This document shows positions 43,171 through 52,716 of a DNA stretch of 64,000 nucleotides, one piece after another. The notes beneath the pieces are model-generated. The model worked only from the letters and a program-made list of their open reading frames with translations. It did not search any database and was not told the DNA's origin. Position numbers and translations under genes: made by a program. The DNA is from Xylanibacter ruminicola Ga6B6 (GTDB lineage Bacteria; Bacteroidota; Bacteroidia; Bacteroidales; Bacteroidaceae), in the NCBI RefSeq assembly GCF_000687715.1, contig NZ_JHXD01000016.1, positions 24,272 through 88,271 on the forward strand, read 5' to 3'. The number at the start of each line of letters is the position of its first letter. Position 1 is the stretch's first letter.

Positions 43171-45882
43171 ATGGAATTAGCTAGCAAATACGACCCAAAA
43201 GAGGTCGAATCGAAATGGTATCAGTACTGGGAGAACAACAAATTCTTCGCGAGCAAGATTGACAAAAAGCGTCAACCTTTTACAATTGTAATTCCACCAC
43301 CTAACGTAACAGGGGTTCTTCACATGGGCCACATGCTAAATAACACTATCCAAGATATCTTAGTGCGTCGTGCCCGTATGAATGGGTTAAATGCATGCTG
43401 GGTACCAGGTACCGACCATGCTTCTATTGCTACCGAGGCTAAGGTAGTGAAGAAACTCGCCGGCGAGGGTATCAAGAAGCGCGATCTGACCCGTGAGCAG
43501 TTCCTGAAGCACGCTTGGGATTGGACTGATGAGCACGGTGGCATCATCCTGAAGCAGTTGCGACACTTGGGTGCTAGCTGCGATTGGGACCGTACCGCAT
43601 TCACTATGGACGAGACACGCAGCAAGAGCGTCATCAAAGTATTTGTTGATCTCTATAACAAAGGCCTCATCTACCGCGGTCTTCGTATGGTAAACTGGGA
43701 CCCCAAGGCTTTGACAGCACTTTCAACCGAAGAGGTGATCTATAAAGAGGAGAAGAGCCACTTGTTCCATTTGAAGTACTATGTGGATGGGCTTGATAAG
43801 CTAGAGAACCTAGAAGCTCTAGAGGCTGAAGGCAATATCATTCACAAGGATGAGAAGGGCTACTATGCCGTAGTTGCTACAACACGTCCTGAGACCATCA
43901 TGGGTGATACCGCTATGTGTATCAACCCTAAGGACGCCAAGAACCAGTGGCTGAAAGGCCGTAAGGTGATTGTACCTCTGGTTAACCGTGTGATTCCTGT
44001 GATTGAGGACCGTTATGTAGATATCGAGTTTGGTACCGGTTGTTTGAAGGTAACCCCTGCACACGATACCAACGACTATATGCTGGGTAAGACTCACAAT
44101 CTGGAGACCATCGACATCTTTAATCCCGATGGAACCATTTCTGAGCAGAGTCCACTTTACGTAGGCATGGACCGCATGGACTGCCGCAAGCAGATTTCGA
44201 AAGATCTGCAGGAGGCTGGATTGATGGAGCGCATTGAGGACTATATTAATAAGGTAGGTTACTCAGAGCGTAACCCTGACACCGCTATCGAGCCACGTCT
44301 CTCACTGCAGTGGTTCCTGAAGATGCAGCACTTTGCCGACATCGCTCTGCCACCTGTCATGAACGACGAAATAAGATTCTATCCAGAGAAATATAAGAAC
44401 ACCTATAAGAACTGGTTGGAGAATATCCAGGACTGGTGTATCTCTCGTCAGTTGTGGTGGGGACATCGTATTCCTGCCTACTACTACAACGAAGAGAAGT
44501 TTGTTGTAGCCGAGACTGCAGAGGAGGCTTTGGAGCTGGCTCGCAAGGAGAGCGGCAATGCCAACCTGCAGATGAGCGATCTGAAGCAGGACGAGGATGC
44601 CCTCGACACCTGGTTCTCATCATGGCTGTGGCCTATCTCGCTGTTCGATGGTATCAACAACCGTGGCAACGAGGAGATTAAGTACTACTACCCCACCAGC
44701 GTATTGGTAACTGGTCCGGATATCATCTTCTTCTGGGTAGCACGTATGATTATGGCTGGTGAGGAGTATATGGGTACCTTCCCATTCAAGAACGTTTACT
44801 TCACTGGTATCGTTCGCGATAAACTGGGTCGTAAGATGTCTAAGTCACTCGGTAACTCACCCGATCCTATCGAGCTGATTGAGAAGTTCGGTGCCGATGG
44901 TGTACGTATGGGTATGATGCTCTCTGCACCTGCAGGTAACGATATTCTGTTCGACGAGGCACTGTGCGAGCAGGGACGTAACTTCAACAATAAGATTTGG
45001 AACGCCTTCCGTTTGGTAAAGGGCTGGAAGGTTGCTGATATCGAGCAGACTGAGGCTAGTAAGATTGCCACGAAGTGGTTCGAAGGCGCTCTAAAATTTG
45101 TATATCAGGAACTTGATGATTTATTTGAGAAGTATCGCATCAGCGAAGCTCTGATGGCTGTTTATAAGCTGTTCTGGGATGAGTTCTCAAGCTGGTATCT
45201 GGAGATGGTTAAGCCCGCCTATATCAATGGTGAGCCTCAGCCTATCGACAAGGCTACTTACGATAAGACCCTCGAGTTCTTCGAGATTCTGTTGAAGATG
45301 TTGCACCCATTCATGCCATTCATCACCGAGGAGTTGTGGCAGCACCTTTACGATCGCAAAGACGGCGAAAGCATCATGCATACAGAACTCAAACTTGACA
45401 CACCATCAGTAGATGATTCAATAATTCGCAAAAATATTGAGAACGTAAAGCAGATTGTATCAGGTGTTCGTATGGTTCGCAATCAGAAGAACATCGCTCC
45501 TAAGGAGCAGCTAGACCTACAGGTTGTTGGCAAGAACGACTATGCAGAGTTTGATGCAGTAACCATCAAGATGGCCAACCTGAAGAGTATCAACGTAGTT
45601 ACCGAGAAGGATGCCACCGCATCTGCCTTCATGGTAGGTACCGATGAGTTTGCAGTACCTGTTGGTGATATGATTGATGTTGAGGCCGAGATTGCCAAGA
45701 TGGAGGCTCAGTTGCAGCACCTCGAAGGTTTCCTGGCTGGTGTAAAGAAGAAGCTCAGCAACGAGCGCTTCGTAGCCAATGCCCCTGAGGCTGTGGTTGC
45801 ACTGGAGCGCAAGAAGCAGAGTGACTCTGAAGAGAAGATTGCTTCCCTAAAAGAAAGTATCAACGCGCTTCGCGCGCGTTGA
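43171..45882 (+). CDS. valS: Valine--tRNA ligase
   Basis: This class I synthetase charges tRNA-Val with valine. It has 903 aa. [16 protein letters not shown] (HIGH form) near residue 50, the editing domain with [18 protein letters not shown] near 235-265, [14 protein letters not shown] (KMSKS) near 553, and a C-terminal coiled coil of about 70 residues ([18 protein letters not shown]) are present. A loop before the editing motif (about 205-222, [17 protein letters not shown]) contains three CTAG at a 9-nt period. The start is the ATG at 43171. The final codons overlap the end of the convergent dsbD gene by 23 bp, within a strong hairpin. Confidence 0.97.
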   Translation: MELASKYDPKEVESKWYQYWENNKFFASKIDKKRQPFTIVIPPPNVTGVLHMGHMLNNTIQDILVRRARMNGLNACWVPGTDHASIATEAKVVKKLAGEGIKKRDLTREQFLKHAWDWTDEHGGIILKQLRHLGASCDWDRTAFTMDETRSKSVIKVFVDLYNKGLIYRGLRMVNWDPKALTALSTEEVIYKEEKSHLFHLKYYVDGLDKLENLEALEAEGNIIHKDEKGYYAVVATTRPETIMGDTAMCINPKDAKNQWLKGRKVIVPLVNRVIPVIEDRYVDIEFGTGCLKVTPAHDTNDYMLGKTHNLETIDIFNPDGTISEQSPLYVGMDRMDCRKQISKDLQEAGLMERIEDYINKVGYSERNPDTAIEPRLSLQWFLKMQHFADIALPPVMNDEIRFYPEKYKNTYKNWLENIQDWCISRQLWWGHRIPAYYYNEEKFVVAETAEEALELARKESGNANLQMSDLKQDEDALDTWFSSWLWPISLFDGINNRGNEEIKYYYPTSVLVTGPDIIFFWVARMIMAGEEYMGTFPFKNVYFTGIVRDKLGRKMSKSLGNSPDPIELIEKFGADGVRMGMMLSAPAGNDILFDEALCEQGRNFNNKIWNAFRLVKGWKVADIEQTEASKIATKWFEGALKFVYQELDDLFEKYRISEALMAVYKLFWDEFSSWYLEMVKPAYINGEPQPIDKATYDKTLEFFEILLKMLHPFMPFITEELWQHLYDRKDGESIMHTELKLDTPSVDDSIIRKNIENVKQIVSGVRMVRNQKNIAPKEQLDLQVVGKNDYAEFDAVTIKMANLKSINVVTEKDATASAFMVGTDEFAVPVGDMIDVEAEIAKMEAQLQHLEGFLAGVKKKLSNERFVANAPEAVVALERKKQSDSEEKIASLKESINALRAR
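43801..43822. repeat. CTAG array in valS with 9-nt period
   Basis: CTAG begins at 43801, 43810 and 43819. In the valS frame the unit is CTA-GAR-NNN (Leu-Glu-x), a different phase from the arrays in mazG and dsbD. Confidence 0.85.
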
Positions 45883-45893
45883 TACCTTTCTTT
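45850..45893. terminator. Hairpin shared by the overlapping ends of valS and dsbD
   Basis: GTATCAACGCGC (45857-45868) pairs perfectly with GCGCGTTGATAC (45874-45885) around TTCGC; an outer AAAGAAA/TTTCTTT arm extends the stem with one bulge and gives a T-rich tail in both directions. Both stop codons lie in this structure, so it probably ends both transcripts. Confidence 0.8.
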
Positions 45894-47890
45894 AGGAAAT
45901 CGATATAACCTTGAATATCCTCATCGTATGAACGGCTGCCCGCTAACGGGTGGCCTTCTTCGTTTAAGAGCACGTAGAACGGCTGGGCATTTGCACCGAA
46001 TTTCACACGCTGCAAATAGCTCCACTTATCACCGACTGTACGTAAGGTACGTTTCTGTCCGTTCTCCTCTACCTCGATAGGTGTAGCAAGCGGCGTCTTA
46101 TCATCCACATACAATGAAATAAGGATATACTTATTATTCAGGATATCAGCAACCTGTGGATCGCTCCAGACAGCCGCCTCCATCTTACGACAGTTGACAC
46201 AACCGAATCCAGTAAAGTCGATAACCACAGGCTTATGCTCTGCCTTAGCTGCAGCCATACCCTGCTCATAATCCTTATATTTGGCCTCGGTCACCGTCTT
46301 CTGCAGATTAAAATCCTGTGTACTCATAGGTGGTGCGAAAGCAGAGATGGCTTTCAACGGCGCTCCCCACAAACCAGGAATCATATAAATGGCGAATGCC
46401 AACGATGCCATGGCCAGGAAGAACTGTGGCACATTGGTACGATGCTGATCATCGTCGTGCGGGAACTTGAGCCAGCCCAACAAGTAAGCACCAAGCAAAC
46501 CAAAGATGACAATCCACAACGACAGGAACACCTCACGGTCAAGGATATGCCAACCGTATGCCAAGTCAGCCACGCTCAAGAATTTAAGTGCGAAAGCCAG
46601 CTCGATGAAGCCCAAGGTTACCTTGATGGCATTCATCCAGCCACCCGATTTGGGTGCCGACTTCAACAACGAGGGGAACATGGCAAAGAGGGTGAAAGGA
46701 ATAGCCAATGCTATGGCGAATCCCAACATACCGATGGTTGGTGCCACAATACTACCCTGTGTAGATACAGCCACCAACAGGAAACCGATGATAGGACCGG
46801 TACATGAGAAAGACACCAAAGCCAAGGTGAACGCCATCAGGAAGATGCTCAACAAACCAGTGGTACTTTCGGACTTCTCATCAATCTTTGTTGACCACGA
46901 CGCAGGCAAAGTGATTTCGAAGGCACCTAAGAACGAAGCTGCGAAGACAACCAACAACAGACAGAAGAAGATATTGAATACCGCATTAGTAGCCAAAGCA
47001 TTAAGCGCACTGGCACCAAACAGCAAGGTGACAGCCAAACCTAACAGCACGTAGATAACTACGATGCTTGCACCATAAGTAGTGGCCTCGCGGATGGCTT
47101 TAGCACGATCTTTATTACGTTTGAGGAAGAAAGATACCGTCATAGGAATGATAGGCCACACGCAAGGTGTGAACAAAGCGATGAAACCGCCCAGTAATCC
47201 CTCAATAAAAATCAGCCACAGAGCCATATTCTCGGTAGGAGCCGTATTGCCATTGAAAGCCTGCAGTTCTGAAACAACAGGTGCCCACAGATCAGTGGTG
47301 GCCAGGCTATCGCTGCCTGCTAGGCTATCGCTGCCGATTTCGGCAGCTAAGCTAGAATCTCTAGCCGAACTAGATGGGCTAGTAGTGCTAGCTTCAGCAG
47401 CTGGAGTCAGCTGCTGCTCTGGCTGATTTTCAGCCAGAGAACTAGTACCAGCTGCTTTCAGCTGAACCTCGGATGGAGGCAGACAAGCCTGATCGTTGCA
47501 GGCGCCATATTCTATATAGCAGTCAATATCATACTTGGCTTTGGTAAACTTAATCTTCTGCACAAAGGTCACAGCCTGTTCAAAGTAGCGGACCTCCATC
47601 TCAAAGAGTTTATCAAACTGCTTGATTTCCTTACCACGAGCCTGCAATTTTCCCACAGGTTCGGCACCATCCATCTTGACCTTATGGAACGATGCCGAAA
47701 TAGGGCCATCGTTACCCAAGCCTGTAGAATAGACATGCCAGCCAGCATCAATCGTTGCCTTAAATACCAGTTCAGCCTCACCATTCTTCAAGTCCTTCAT
47801 CTGAGTGGTGAAGTGTACTGGATCCATCATCTGGGCCTTGGCCGCTACGAAAGCAACCAAGAGCACCAGTATAGTTAAGAGTTTCTTCAT
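45860..47890 (-). CDS. dsbD: Thiol:disulfide interchange protein DsbD-like
   Basis: The protein brings reducing power across the inner membrane. A signal peptide ([15 protein letters not shown]) is followed by a DsbD N-terminal domain (about 20-140, with Cys pairs in [17 protein letters not shown]), a long Ser/Ala/Gln-rich linker (about 145-205), eight membrane helices ([13 protein letters not shown] and [13 protein letters not shown] contain the two conserved Cys) and a C-terminal thioredoxin domain with [17 protein letters not shown] (CxxC). It has 676 aa. The linker DNA carries CTAG at a 9-nt period, an 18-bp tandem repeat and tight hairpins. It starts 15 bp after glnN. Confidence 0.93.
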   Translation of the reverse strand: MKKLLTILVLLVAFVAAKAQMMDPVHFTTQMKDLKNGEAELVFKATIDAGWHVYSTGLGNDGPISASFHKVKMDGAEPVGKLQARGKEIKQFDKLFEMEVRYFEQAVTFVQKIKFTKAKYDIDCYIEYGACNDQACLPPSEVQLKAAGTSSLAENQPEQQLTPAAEASTTSPSSSARDSSLAAEIGSDSLAGSDSLATTDLWAPVVSELQAFNGNTAPTENMALWLIFIEGLLGGFIALFTPCVWPIIPMTVSFFLKRNKDRAKAIREATTYGASIVVIYVLLGLAVTLLFGASALNALATNAVFNIFFCLLLVVFAASFLGAFEITLPASWSTKIDEKSESTTGLLSIFLMAFTLALVSFSCTGPIIGFLLVAVSTQGSIVAPTIGMLGFAIALAIPFTLFAMFPSLLKSAPKSGGWMNAIKVTLGFIELAFALKFLSVADLAYGWHILDREVFLSLWIVIFGLLGAYLLGWLKFPHDDDQHRTNVPQFFLAMASLAFAIYMIPGLWGAPLKAISAFAPPMSTQDFNLQKTVTEAKYKDYEQGMAAAKAEHKPVVIDFTGFGCVNCRKMEAAVWSDPQVADILNNKYILISLYVDDKTPLATPIEVEENGQKRTLRTVGDKWSYLQRVKFGANAQPFYVLLNEEGHPLAGSRSYDEDIQGYIDFLKKGINAREAR
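47305..47445. repeat. CTAG array, 18-bp tandem repeat and hairpins in the dsbD linker
   Basis: CTAG begins at 47320, 47352, 47361, 47370, 47379, 47388 and 47442; five are exactly 9 nt apart and the last is 54 (6 x 9) away. AGGCTATCGCTGCC occurs at 47304 and 47322, 18 bp apart, encoding GSDSLA twice. GCTGCCGA-TT-TCGGCAGC (47330-47347) and CTCTGGCTGA-TTT-TCAGCCAGAG (47417-47439) are perfect tight hairpins. Confidence 0.88.
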
Positions 47891-47905
47891 TTTTGTGCGA
47901 AATAT

Positions 47906-50098
47906 TTATCTGATAAACAACAACTCACGGTACTTGGGCAATGACCACAGACCGTCCTCAACAATCATCTCCAGATGGTCAATCTCGTAACGGATGGCAT
48001 CCATCTTAGGACAAACGGTATCATAATAGCTCATGGCACGCTCGTGGATGTTATAGATGCGATTAGCCACACGACGAGCCTCGGTCAGGTCATCCACCAA
48101 CTGCTCAATACGCTCAGTACGCTCTGCAATCTCCTTAATCAGTTTCATATTACGGGCAGACAAACGCTCAGCCTCAGCCTTTGCAAACACATCCTTCATA
48201 CCCTGTACATTCTTAATGAGCTGACTCTGATAGTGTGTGCTCACTGGGATGATATGGTTCATCGACAAATCGCCCATCACACGGGCCTCAATCTGTACGG
48301 TCTTCACGTATGTCTCCCACTTCACCTCGTTACGAGCCTCAAGCTCCTTGCGGTTCATCACCTTCACCGACTCGAACATCTTTACGCTGTCCTTATCCAG
48401 ATAATGCTCGATAATCTTTGGTGTAGATTTCTCGACATCCAAACCACGCTTGGCAGCCTCAGCCACCCACTCATCGCTATAGCCATTACCATCAAAACGG
48501 ATAGGCTTACAGGTCTTAATGTCCTCACGCAGGATATCAACAATAGCCGAAAGCTTGCTCTCACCTTTGGCAATACGCTTATCCACACGATGCTTGAAGT
48601 TCTGCAAAGCCTCAGCTACAGCAGAGTTCAGCGCAATCATAGCCGATGCACAGTTGGCTGAAGAACCAGGTGCACGGAACTCGAAGCGGTTACCTGTAAA
48701 CGCAAATGGCGACGTACGGTTACGGTCGGTATTATCAATAATCAGATCAGGAATCTGTGGAATATCAATCTCCATACCCTGCTTACCCTTAATGGTAAAG
48801 AGGTCGTCCTTATCCGAAAGTTCAATATGATCGAGCAACTCTGTGAGCTGTTTTCCCAAGAATGAGCTGATAATAGCAGGGGGAGCCTCGTTACCACCCA
48901 GACGATGTGCATTGGTGGCACTGACGATTGAAGCCTTCAGCAGTCCGTTATGCTTATATACACCCATCAAGGTCTCGACAATGAAGGTGACAAAGCGCAG
49001 ATTCTCCTCTGGTGTTTTACCAGGCGCATGGAGCAGCACACCACTATCGGTAGAAAGACTCCAGTTATTGTGCTTACCGCTACCATTGATACCATCGAAA
49101 GGCTTTTCGTGCAGCAATACACGGAAGCCATGCTTGCGAGCTACCTTCTTCATCAGCGACATCAGCAGCATGTTATGGTCGACAGCCAGATTACACTCCT
49201 CGAAGATAGGTGCCAACTCAAACTGGTTAGGTGCCACCTCGTTATGACGGGTCTTACAAGGAATAGCCAACTCGAGTGCCTGAATTTCCAAATCCTTCAT
49301 GAAAGCCTGCACACGATCGGGAATGGTTCCAAAATAGTGGTCGTCCATCTGCTGGTTCTTGGCACTCTCATGGCCCATCAGGGTACGACCAGTAAGCATC
49401 AGGTCGGGACGTGCCGAATACAAGCCCTCATCAACCAGGAAATACTCCTGCTCCCAACCCAAGTTTACCTGAACCTTGGCCACATCATTGTAGAAATACT
49501 GGCACACATCGGTAGCAGCCTTGTTAACAGCATGCAGCGAACGGAGCAATGGTGCCTTATAATCGAGCGCCTCACCAGTATAAGCAATAAAGATAGTGGG
49601 AATACAGAGTGTATCGTCGATGATAAATACAGGCGATGTAGGATCCCAGGCAGAATAACCACGTGCCTCGAAGGTATTACGAATACCACCATTAGGGAAG
49701 CTTGAGGCATCAGGCTCCTGCTGAACCAGCAGCTTTCCGCTGAAGTTCTCAACCATACCACCTTTACCATCATGCTCCACAAAAGCATCGTGTTTCTCGG
49801 CAGTACCCTCGGTTAATGGCTGGAACCAGTGCGTATAATGGGTAGCTCCCATTTCCTGTGCCCATTTCTTCATACCTTCGGCCACTTCGTCGGCAATCGA
49901 ACGGTCCAAACGGGCGCCATTGTCTATCACATCAATCAGTTTGTTGTACACCGTAATGGGCAGATACTTATACATCTTCTCACGGGTGAACACATACTTA
50001 CCGAAATACTCTGAGGGACGCTCTGCAGGCGTTTTTACCTCTACAGCTTTTTTCTTAAAAGCCTCTTCTACAACCTGGAATCTAAGTTGATTTGACAT
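47906..50098 (-). CDS. glnN: Glutamine synthetase type III
   Basis: The enzyme makes glutamine from glutamate, ammonia and ATP. It has 730 aa, the length of the GSIII (GlnN) type common in Bacteroidetes. EVAPNQFELAPIFEECNLAVDHNMLLM, HEKPFDGINGSGKHNNWSLSTDSG and DRNRTSPFAFTGNRFEFRAPGSSAN are the GSIII catalytic segments. It is the first gene of a likely two-gene unit with dsbD, 15 bp downstream. I found no clear TAnnTTTG box in the 40 bp between it and aguB. Confidence 0.96.
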   Translation of the reverse strand: MSNQLRFQVVEEAFKKKAVEVKTPAERPSEYFGKYVFTREKMYKYLPITVYNKLIDVIDNGARLDRSIADEVAEGMKKWAQEMGATHYTHWFQPLTEGTAEKHDAFVEHDGKGGMVENFSGKLLVQQEPDASSFPNGGIRNTFEARGYSAWDPTSPVFIIDDTLCIPTIFIAYTGEALDYKAPLLRSLHAVNKAATDVCQYFYNDVAKVQVNLGWEQEYFLVDEGLYSARPDLMLTGRTLMGHESAKNQQMDDHYFGTIPDRVQAFMKDLEIQALELAIPCKTRHNEVAPNQFELAPIFEECNLAVDHNMLLMSLMKKVARKHGFRVLLHEKPFDGINGSGKHNNWSLSTDSGVLLHAPGKTPEENLRFVTFIVETLMGVYKHNGLLKASIVSATNAHRLGGNEAPPAIISSFLGKQLTELLDHIELSDKDDLFTIKGKQGMEIDIPQIPDLIIDNTDRNRTSPFAFTGNRFEFRAPGSSANCASAMIALNSAVAEALQNFKHRVDKRIAKGESKLSAIVDILREDIKTCKPIRFDGNGYSDEWVAEAAKRGLDVEKSTPKIIEHYLDKDSVKMFESVKVMNRKELEARNEVKWETYVKTVQIEARVMGDLSMNHIIPVSTHYQSQLIKNVQGMKDVFAKAEAERLSARNMKLIKEIAERTERIEQLVDDLTEARRVANRIYNIHERAMSYYDTVCPKMDAIRYEIDHLEMIVEDGLWSLPKYRELLFIR

Positions 50099-50140
50099 AG
50101 TCTTATATAATTTATCTTTTTACCTTTTACAATCCTACCT

Positions 50141-51058
50141 TTAATCGATGAAACGCTTCGTGATGTCGCCATAAGCATCGATACGACGATCACGCAAGAA
50201 CGGCCACCAGCGACGCACCTGTTCAGAGCGATCCATATCCATCTCAACTACGATACTCTCCTCGTCATCTGTTGAGGCCTCGTAGATAATCTCACCCTGA
50301 GGACCTGCAACAAACGAGGTTCCCCAGAACTGAATGCCAGCTGTCTGACCAGAAGGATCTGGTATTCCCGAGCCTTGCTCGCCTACCCGTAGCCTTTCAA
50401 AACCTACACGATTAACAGCAACTACTGGCAATCCGTTAGCCACGGCATGACCACGCATCACAGTCTGCCAAGCCATACGCTGACGCTGCTGTTCTTCGGG
50501 GGTATCATTATCGGCATAGCCAATAGCTGTAGGATAGATGAGCATCTCGGCACCCTGCATCGCCATCAGACGGGCAGCTTCAGGATACCACTGGTCCCAA
50601 CATACCAATACACCTAATTTTCCCACTGAGGTCTGGATAGGATGGAATCCCAAGTCACCAGGCGTGAAGTAGAACTTCTCGTAATAAGCAGGATCATCGG
50701 GAATATGCATCTTACGATACTTACCAACAATCTCACCATTACTCTCGATAACCACAGCGGTGTTATGGTATAAACCAGGTGCACGTTTCTCGAACAACGA
50801 GGCTACGATAACAACACCACATTTCTTGGCTAACTCACAGTATAACTTGGTAGATGGACCAGGAATAGTCTCGGCCAGATCAAACAAGTCCACATCTTCT
50901 GTCTGACAGAAGTAAAGCGTATTATGCAACTCCTGCAGTACAATAAGTTGTGCACCACGTTTTGCCAGATCGGTGATACCCTCACCCAACCTCAGGATAT
51001 TGTCCTTGGTGTCAGCAGTATTATGCTGCTGCAAAAAACCTACTCTTAACTCTCTCAT
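50141..51058 (-). CDS. aguB: N-carbamoylputrescine amidase
   Basis: This nitrilase-superfamily enzyme hydrolyses N-carbamoylputrescine to putrescine, the second step from agmatine. It has 305 aa. The Glu-Lys-Cys catalytic triad is in VQLIVLQELHNT-type sequence (Glu), KYRKMHIPDDPAYYEKFYFTPGD (Lys) and GVLVCWDQWYPEAARLMAMQG (Cys). The ATG at 51058 overlaps the aguA stop by 4 bp (ATGA); an earlier Leu start is not needed. It forms the agmatine-to-putrescine operon with aguA. Confidence 0.94.
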   Translation of the reverse strand: MRELRVGFLQQHNTADTKDNILRLGEGITDLAKRGAQLIVLQELHNTLYFCQTEDVDLFDLAETIPGPSTKLYCELAKKCGVVIVASLFEKRAPGLYHNTAVVIESNGEIVGKYRKMHIPDDPAYYEKFYFTPGDLGFHPIQTSVGKLGVLVCWDQWYPEAARLMAMQGAEMLIYPTAIGYADNDTPEEQQRQRMAWQTVMRGHAVANGLPVVAVNRVGFERLRVGEQGSGIPDPSGQTAGIQFWGTSFVAGPQGEIIYEASTDDEESIVVEMDMDRSEQVRRWWPFLRDRRIDAYGDITKRFID

Positions 51059-52029
51059 AATTTGGGGTATTGCATGGTGCAGCAATGGAGCGAACCATGC
51101 TGCTTAATGATACTTCTACAATCTATACCTACAACCTCCCTACCCTCGTGAGCTTCACCGATCAGTCGCAGAGCCTCAGCATCAAGATCGGGCTGGTTAT
51201 AAGTGGGCACTAATACAGCGCCATTCATAATTAAATAATTTGCATAGGTAGCAGGCAGACGCTCACCTTCGTCAAAGATAGCTCGTGGCATAGGCAGTTT
51301 TACCAACTTGTAAGGTTTACCTGCCATGGTACGGAAGGTCTTAAGCTGCTCTTCCATCTTCTTCAAATCCTCGTAGTGCTCATCAGTCTCATCATCGCAC
51401 CCTATATATAATAAGGTGTCGTTAGGTGCGATACGAACCAACGTATCGATATGCCCATCGGTATCATCACCTACCAGATGACCATAATCAATCCAAAGCA
51501 CACGCTCTGCGCAAAGATCATGCTTCAATCTGGCTTCGATTTCAGCTTTCGTCATCGGCTGATTACGATGAGGCGCCAACAAGCAACATGAGGTAGTAAA
51601 AATGGTACCCTGACCATCGCTCTCAATCGAGCCACCCTCGAGCACAAAGTCCAGACAATCCACGTATTCACCTTTAACCTTACCCTCATTATAGATACGG
51701 CGATTAATGGCATTATCTAACTCAGACTCAAACTTTTCGCCCCAACCATTAAAGCAGAAATCCAACAAGCGAGCGTTACCCTGGTCATCAACCAATGTGA
51801 TGAAACCATGGTCACGAGCCCATGTGTCATTAGAAGGTTCGCCAACAACTAACAACGTCTCACGTTTTGATATTTCGCGGGCCATTTCTTCGTAAGTCTC
51901 AGTGATTTCATCGAGCATGGGTGCCCAGTCTGTTTTTGCATGCGGCCAAGTTAGCTGCACCATTGATTGTGGCTCCCATTCTGCAGGCAGTCGCCACTGT
52001 TTTGTTGCGTTATTTTTTTCTATGCTCAT
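51055..52029 (-). CDS. aguA: Agmatine deiminase
   Basis: The enzyme converts agmatine to N-carbamoylputrescine and ammonia. It has 324 aa in the peptidylarginine-deiminase fold. TWARDHGFITLVDDQG, FVLEGGSIESDGQGTIFTT, DDTDGHIDTLVRI and the C-terminal catalytic Cys in HGSLHCCTMQYPKL are all present. It is the first gene of the aguAB pair and has a TAACTTTG box (52047-52040) upstream, divergent from the FetA-like gene. Confidence 0.95.
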   Translation of the reverse strand: MSIEKNNATKQWRLPAEWEPQSMVQLTWPHAKTDWAPMLDEITETYEEMAREISKRETLLVVGEPSNDTWARDHGFITLVDDQGNARLLDFCFNGWGEKFESELDNAINRRIYNEGKVKGEYVDCLDFVLEGGSIESDGQGTIFTTSCCLLAPHRNQPMTKAEIEARLKHDLCAERVLWIDYGHLVGDDTDGHIDTLVRIAPNDTLLYIGCDDETDEHYEDLKKMEEQLKTFRTMAGKPYKLVKLPMPRAIFDEGERLPATYANYLIMNGAVLVPTYNQPDLDAEALRLIGEAHEGREVVGIDCRSIIKQHGSLHCCTMQYPKL

Positions 52030-52039
52030 AATTTTGGCG

Positions 52040-52047
52040 CAAAGTTA
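52040..52047 (-). promoter_or_regulatory. -7 box for aguAB
   Basis: TAACTTTG on the minus strand, 10 nt before the aguA ATG, which implies a very short leader. Confidence 0.6.
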
Positions 52048-52090
52048 CAAAAAAATGAGTAATAACTGATGGCATGATGAGATTTTTTTG

Positions 52091-52098
52091 TATTTTTG
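52091..52098 (+). promoter_or_regulatory. -7 box for the FetAB-like genes
   Basis: TATTTTTG, 15 nt before the ATG at 52114. It lies back to back with the aguA promoter in an 84-bp gap. Confidence 0.55.
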
Positions 52099-52113
52099 CA
52101 CAAACAATTTAAT

Positions 52114-52716
52114 ATGTTAGAGGTTAAAGACGCGACAATAGCTGTTTCGGGAAAGGTTTTGGTCAAGAACCTGTCCTTCATTGCGGACGATGGAAAAATC
52201 ACTTGCATCACGGGCCCAGAAGGCTCAGGCAAGACCACTTTTCTGCGTACGCTGATGGGATTTCTGCCTGTTACAGAAGGATTTGTGAGTGTTGACGGAG
52301 AACTGCTAACGGTACAATCAGCACCAGCCTTCCGCAAGATGATGTGCTATCTGCCTCAGAATATCCATCTGCTACGTAACCAACTTTACCTACCGCAGCC
52401 CACACAAGCAGAGCCTGATGAGTATGGGGTTTGGAATGGCGAGTTACCATCGGCAGCAGAAATACCAGAGACAGAGCCGCTATCACCAGAAGAGGTGCTC
52501 CGTTTAGCTGAGGCTACCGTAGCAGAAGCTACCGACAAGCCAATTTTAGTAGCTGACGAACCGGCCTCACACCTCTCGCCAAAGCTAACGCCCCAGATGC
52601 TACAGTTGCTACAACAGCAAGCAGCGCAAGGTAAATGCGTTTTAATTGCCAGTCGCAATCCTCAACTCATAGCATACGCCCATCATGTAATTGATTTAAA
52701 CCAGTTTCAGATATGA
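52114..52716 (+). CDS. FetA/YbbL-like ABC ATPase lacking the signature motif
   Basis: The 200-aa protein partners the permease encoded next. Walker A is intact (ITGPEGSGKTTF, about residues 33-44), the Q-loop reads CYLPQNIH, and Walker B is ILVADEPASHLSP. The helical domain is short and carries Pro/Glu-rich sequence (PQPTQAEPDEYGVWNGELP), and no LSGGQ motif is visible before Walker B. The switch His is also missing (VLIASRNPQLI where a TH pair is expected). FetAB exports iron in E. coli; whether this degenerate ATPase works alone is doubtful. The start at 52114 is the first Met with conserved sequence. The permease overlaps by 4 bp. Confidence 0.75.
   Translation: MLEVKDATIAVSGKVLVKNLSFIADDGKITCITGPEGSGKTTFLRTLMGFLPVTEGFVSVDGELLTVQSAPAFRKMMCYLPQNIHLLRNQLYLPQPTQAEPDEYGVWNGELPSAAEIPETEPLSPEEVLRLAEATVAEATDKPILVADEPASHLSPKLTPQMLQLLQQQAAQGKCVLIASRNPQLIAYAHHVIDLNQFQI

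Noticed and set aside
48950..49705. 251-aa plus-strand ORF
   Set aside because: It is antisense to glnN, whose protein is fully convincing in the other frame.
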